This document shows positions 62,155 to 64,000 of a DNA stretch of 64,000 bases, one piece after another. The DNA lies in NCBI RefSeq assembly GCF_016634425.1, contig NZ_JAEPES010000005.1:124001-188000 (forward strand). Reading direction: 5' to 3'. The DNA comes from Lacisediminihabitans changchengi (lineage in GTDB: Bacteria > Actinomycetota > Actinomycetes > Actinomycetales > Microbacteriaceae). Below the pieces are notes generated by a model that worked only from the letters and a program-made list of their open reading frames with translations, was not told where the DNA came from and did no database searches. The position numbers were made by a program, and so were the translations under genes. The number at the start of each line of letters is the position of its first letter. The first letter of the stretch is position 1.

Positions 62155-63504
62155 ATGCCCGACCAGCGCAACATACTCGTTGTAACCGCCGATTCATTGG
62201 CGCCTCGAATGGCGGGGCCAGCCATCAGAGCGTTCGAGATGGCCAAGGCACTCTCTGCGGTGGCCAATGTTAAATTGGCGTCCACTGTCCACTCGTCTCT
62301 GACCCACCCCGACTTCGAGATCTTCGACGCGTCTTCCATCGGCCTGCGAGAGAGCGAGCAGTGGGCGGATGTCATCGTCTTCCAGGGACATCTCCTAGCC
62401 ACCCACAAGTGGCTCAAGGACTCCGAGAAGATCATCGTCGCGGACATCTACGATCCGATGCACCTCGAACAACTCGAGCAGGGCAAGGATCGGTCCTGGA
62501 GCGACCGGGTATCGCTGGGTCTCGATGTGGTCACCGTTCTCAACGACCAGATTCTCCGCGCGGACTTCATGGTGTGCGCGTCGGACAAACAACGTGACTT
62601 CTGGATGGGCCAGCTTGCCGGTATGGGGCGGATCAACCCAGCGACCTACGATCAGGACGCGAGTCTTCGCAGCCTTCTCGACGTCGTTCCGTTCGGGCTG
62701 GATGCTACGCCTCCGGTGCAGAGGCGCCACGCGATAAAAGGAACTATTCCTGGCATCAGCGCCGAGGACAAGGTCATTTTGTGGGGCGGTGGCATCTACA
62801 ACTGGTTCGATCCCCTCACTCTGATCCGAGCGGTCGCGGAGCTGCACAAACGCCGACCCAATGTGCGCCTCTTCTTCCTCGGCGTGAAACACCCGAACCC
62901 GAACGTGCCGACCATGCAGATGTCGTACGACGCGCAGAACCTAGCGAAAGAGCTCGGCCTTCTCGGGTCGGTCGTGTTCTTCAATGAGGGCTGGGTTCCC
63001 TACGACGAACGCGCCGACTACATTCTGGATGCGGATGTCGGGGTGAGCACCCATCTCGATCATCTCGAAACCGCCTTCAGCTTCCGCACCCGAATCCTCG
63101 ACTATCTCTGGGGCTCGCTGCCGATTGTCAGCACCGCCGGCGACACGTTCGCGGAGATCATCGAACATCATGAGCTGGGACGGGTAGTCGCACCTCAGGA
63201 TGTCGCCGGGTTGGAATCGGCCCTCGAGTCTGTGCTGTTCGATGACGTCGAGCACGCAGCCACGGTCGACCGGGTGAAGTCGTTTGCCGCCACGATGACC
63301 TGGGAGCGCGTGCTGCAGCCCCTCGTGACCTATTGCCTCACGGGGGAGCGCGCACCCGACCTGGCTCGCAAGATGATCCTTGCTGGCCTCGATAAGCAGA
63401 TTTCGCTCCAGACTAGGGTGGATGGACTCGAGCAGAGCTTCTCCTGGAGGATCACCGCCCCGGTCCGCGCGGTGACGGGCCTGTTTCGCCGCTTCCGCGG
63501 CTGA
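62155..63504 (+). CDS. GT4-like glycosyltransferase with coiled-coil/amphipathic C-terminus
   Basis: A 449-residue GT-B enzyme. It starts NILVVTADSLAPRMAGPAIR and has VADIYDPMHLEQLEQ, FMVCASDKQRDFW and the donor-binding region VILWGGGIYNWFDPLTLIRA, LFFLGVKHPNP, FFNEGWVPYDERADY and SFRTRILDYLWGSLPIV. This fits group-1-like transferases of surface polysaccharide loci. The tail SFSWRITAPVRAVTGLF resembles that of the protein at 53.3 kb. The upstream region is AT-rich with TTTTAAGGATG before ATG 62155. Confidence 0.85.
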   Translation: MPDQRNILVVTADSLAPRMAGPAIRAFEMAKALSAVANVKLASTVHSSLTHPDFEIFDASSIGLRESEQWADVIVFQGHLLATHKWLKDSEKIIVADIYDPMHLEQLEQGKDRSWSDRVSLGLDVVTVLNDQILRADFMVCASDKQRDFWMGQLAGMGRINPATYDQDASLRSLLDVVPFGLDATPPVQRRHAIKGTIPGISAEDKVILWGGGIYNWFDPLTLIRAVAELHKRRPNVRLFFLGVKHPNPNVPTMQMSYDAQNLAKELGLLGSVVFFNEGWVPYDERADYILDADVGVSTHLDHLETAFSFRTRILDYLWGSLPIVSTAGDTFAEIIEHHELGRVVAPQDVAGLESALESVLFDDVEHAATVDRVKSFAATMTWERVLQPLVTYCLTGERAPDLARKMILAGLDKQISLQTRVDGLEQSFSWRITAPVRAVTGLFRRFRG

Positions 63505-63552
63505 CCTCCGTTATAGACTTCCGTGGCTCCCAATCGCCCAAGAGAGGCCGGC

Positions 63553-64000
63553 ATGCCCACACTGCGACCAGGCGTCGTCTCCGTTGTGCTCGTCAACTAC
63601 AAAGGCACGGACGACACGATTGAGGCGATCGGCAATCTCGGACGCCTCGATTGGCCGAGTGATCGGCTTGAGATCGTCGTGGTGGAGAACGCTTCTGGCG
63701 ATAACAGCGAGGAACGCATCCGAGCCGCAGCACCGCACGTGACGGTGGTGGTCTCTCCCAAGAATCTGGGATTCGCCGGGGGCTGCAACCTGGGTGTTGC
63801 AGAGTCGAGCGGCGAGTTCGTCGCCCTGCTGAACAACGACGCGAGACCTGATGCGCTCTGGGTGCGGACCGCCGTCGAGCGGTTCGCCGAGTCGGCGAGC
63901 ATCGGCGCCGTCGCGAGCCGAGTGCTCGATTGGGAAGGAAACCTCGTCGACTACATCGGGTCGGCAATGACCTGGTACGGAATGGGTTACAAACCCGACA
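63553..64000 (+). CDS. GT2-family glycosyltransferase (5' part; continues past window)
   Basis: The first 149 codons of a GT-A enzyme. VSVVLVNYKGTDDTIEAIGN, IVVVENASGDNSEERI, VVSPKNLGFAGGCNLGVAES and LLNNDARPD are the standard blocks of GT2 rhamnosyl- or mannosyl-transferases. ATG 63553 follows AGAGAGGCC. The C-terminal half, needed to guess the substrate, lies outside the window. Confidence 0.9.
   Translation, partial: MPTLRPGVVSVVLVNYKGTDDTIEAIGNLGRLDWPSDRLEIVVVENASGDNSEERIRAAAPHVTVVVSPKNLGFAGGCNLGVAESSGEFVALLNNDARPDALWVRTAVERFAESASIGAVASRVLDWEGNLVDYIGSAMTWYGMGYKPD

Overview
The window is 64 kb of GC-rich chromosome from an actinobacterium, most likely a member of the Microbacteriaceae. 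The grounds are codon use dominated by G or C in third position, frequent GTG starts with GTGA/ATGA stop-start overlaps, an actinobacterial acyl-CoA carboxylase set (accA3, accD, the small accE subunit, birA, maf), an LpdA-type quinone reductase and CWB2/LCP cell-envelope proteins. From memory, the gene content and much of the order from about 10.7 to 50 kb resemble the Mycobacterium tuberculosis Rv3264c-Rv3319 segment (sdhCDAB, cdd, deoA, add, pmmB, deoD, lpdA, accA3, maf, accE5/accD5, birA, PH protein, GtrA, purK, purE, LCP, rmlD). This is therefore mainly core chromosome with local insertions.

Left part (1-10.3 kb): a riboflavin operon ribD-ribE-ribBA read leftward behind an FMN riboswitch; a leftward group yihY-xth-trpS-GNAT; divergent ptsP (PTS enzyme I); and an unusual ECF sigma factor carrying its own zinc-binding anti-sigma-like motif, hydrophobic segments and a beta-rich tail. 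Then sdhCDAB with a strong terminator, and a divergent pair of a GT4 glycosyltransferase and manC. From 16.8 to 28.8 kb lies a nucleoside uptake and salvage block: BMP lipoprotein, fused double ATPase, two permeases, cdd, deoA, a small membrane protein, add, PTS IIA and IIB, then convergent punA-pgm. These genes import nucleosides, deaminate them, release the bases by phosphorolysis and isomerise the sugar phosphate.

Middle (28.8-49 kb): lpdA; accA3 and maf; a TRAM-domain RNA methyltransferase; a response regulator, histidine kinase and degenerate kinase-like membrane protein overlapping in one operon; accD-accE; birA with a PH-domain membrane protein; GtrA; and purK-purE-LCP. Two AbiEi-like/DUF559 PD-(D/E)XK nuclease-fold genes interrupt this core (30.5 and 42.9 kb). 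Each is bracketed by its own pair of palindromic repeats, and a third, gene-less copy of one repeat lies at 10.3 kb. This repeat-nuclease association is the best candidate for an undescribed element here. A separate 0.7 kb gene-free stretch at 38.4-39.1 kb is packed with palindromes and tandem repeats.

Right part (47.5-64 kb): a cell-surface polysaccharide locus with glycosyltransferases, all four dTDP-rhamnose genes (rfbA-D, split between two sites), a Wzm/Wzt-type ABC exporter, two secreted CWB2-repeat proteins, a polytopic membrane protein and a decayed GT-C mannosyltransferase. The locus continues past the right edge.
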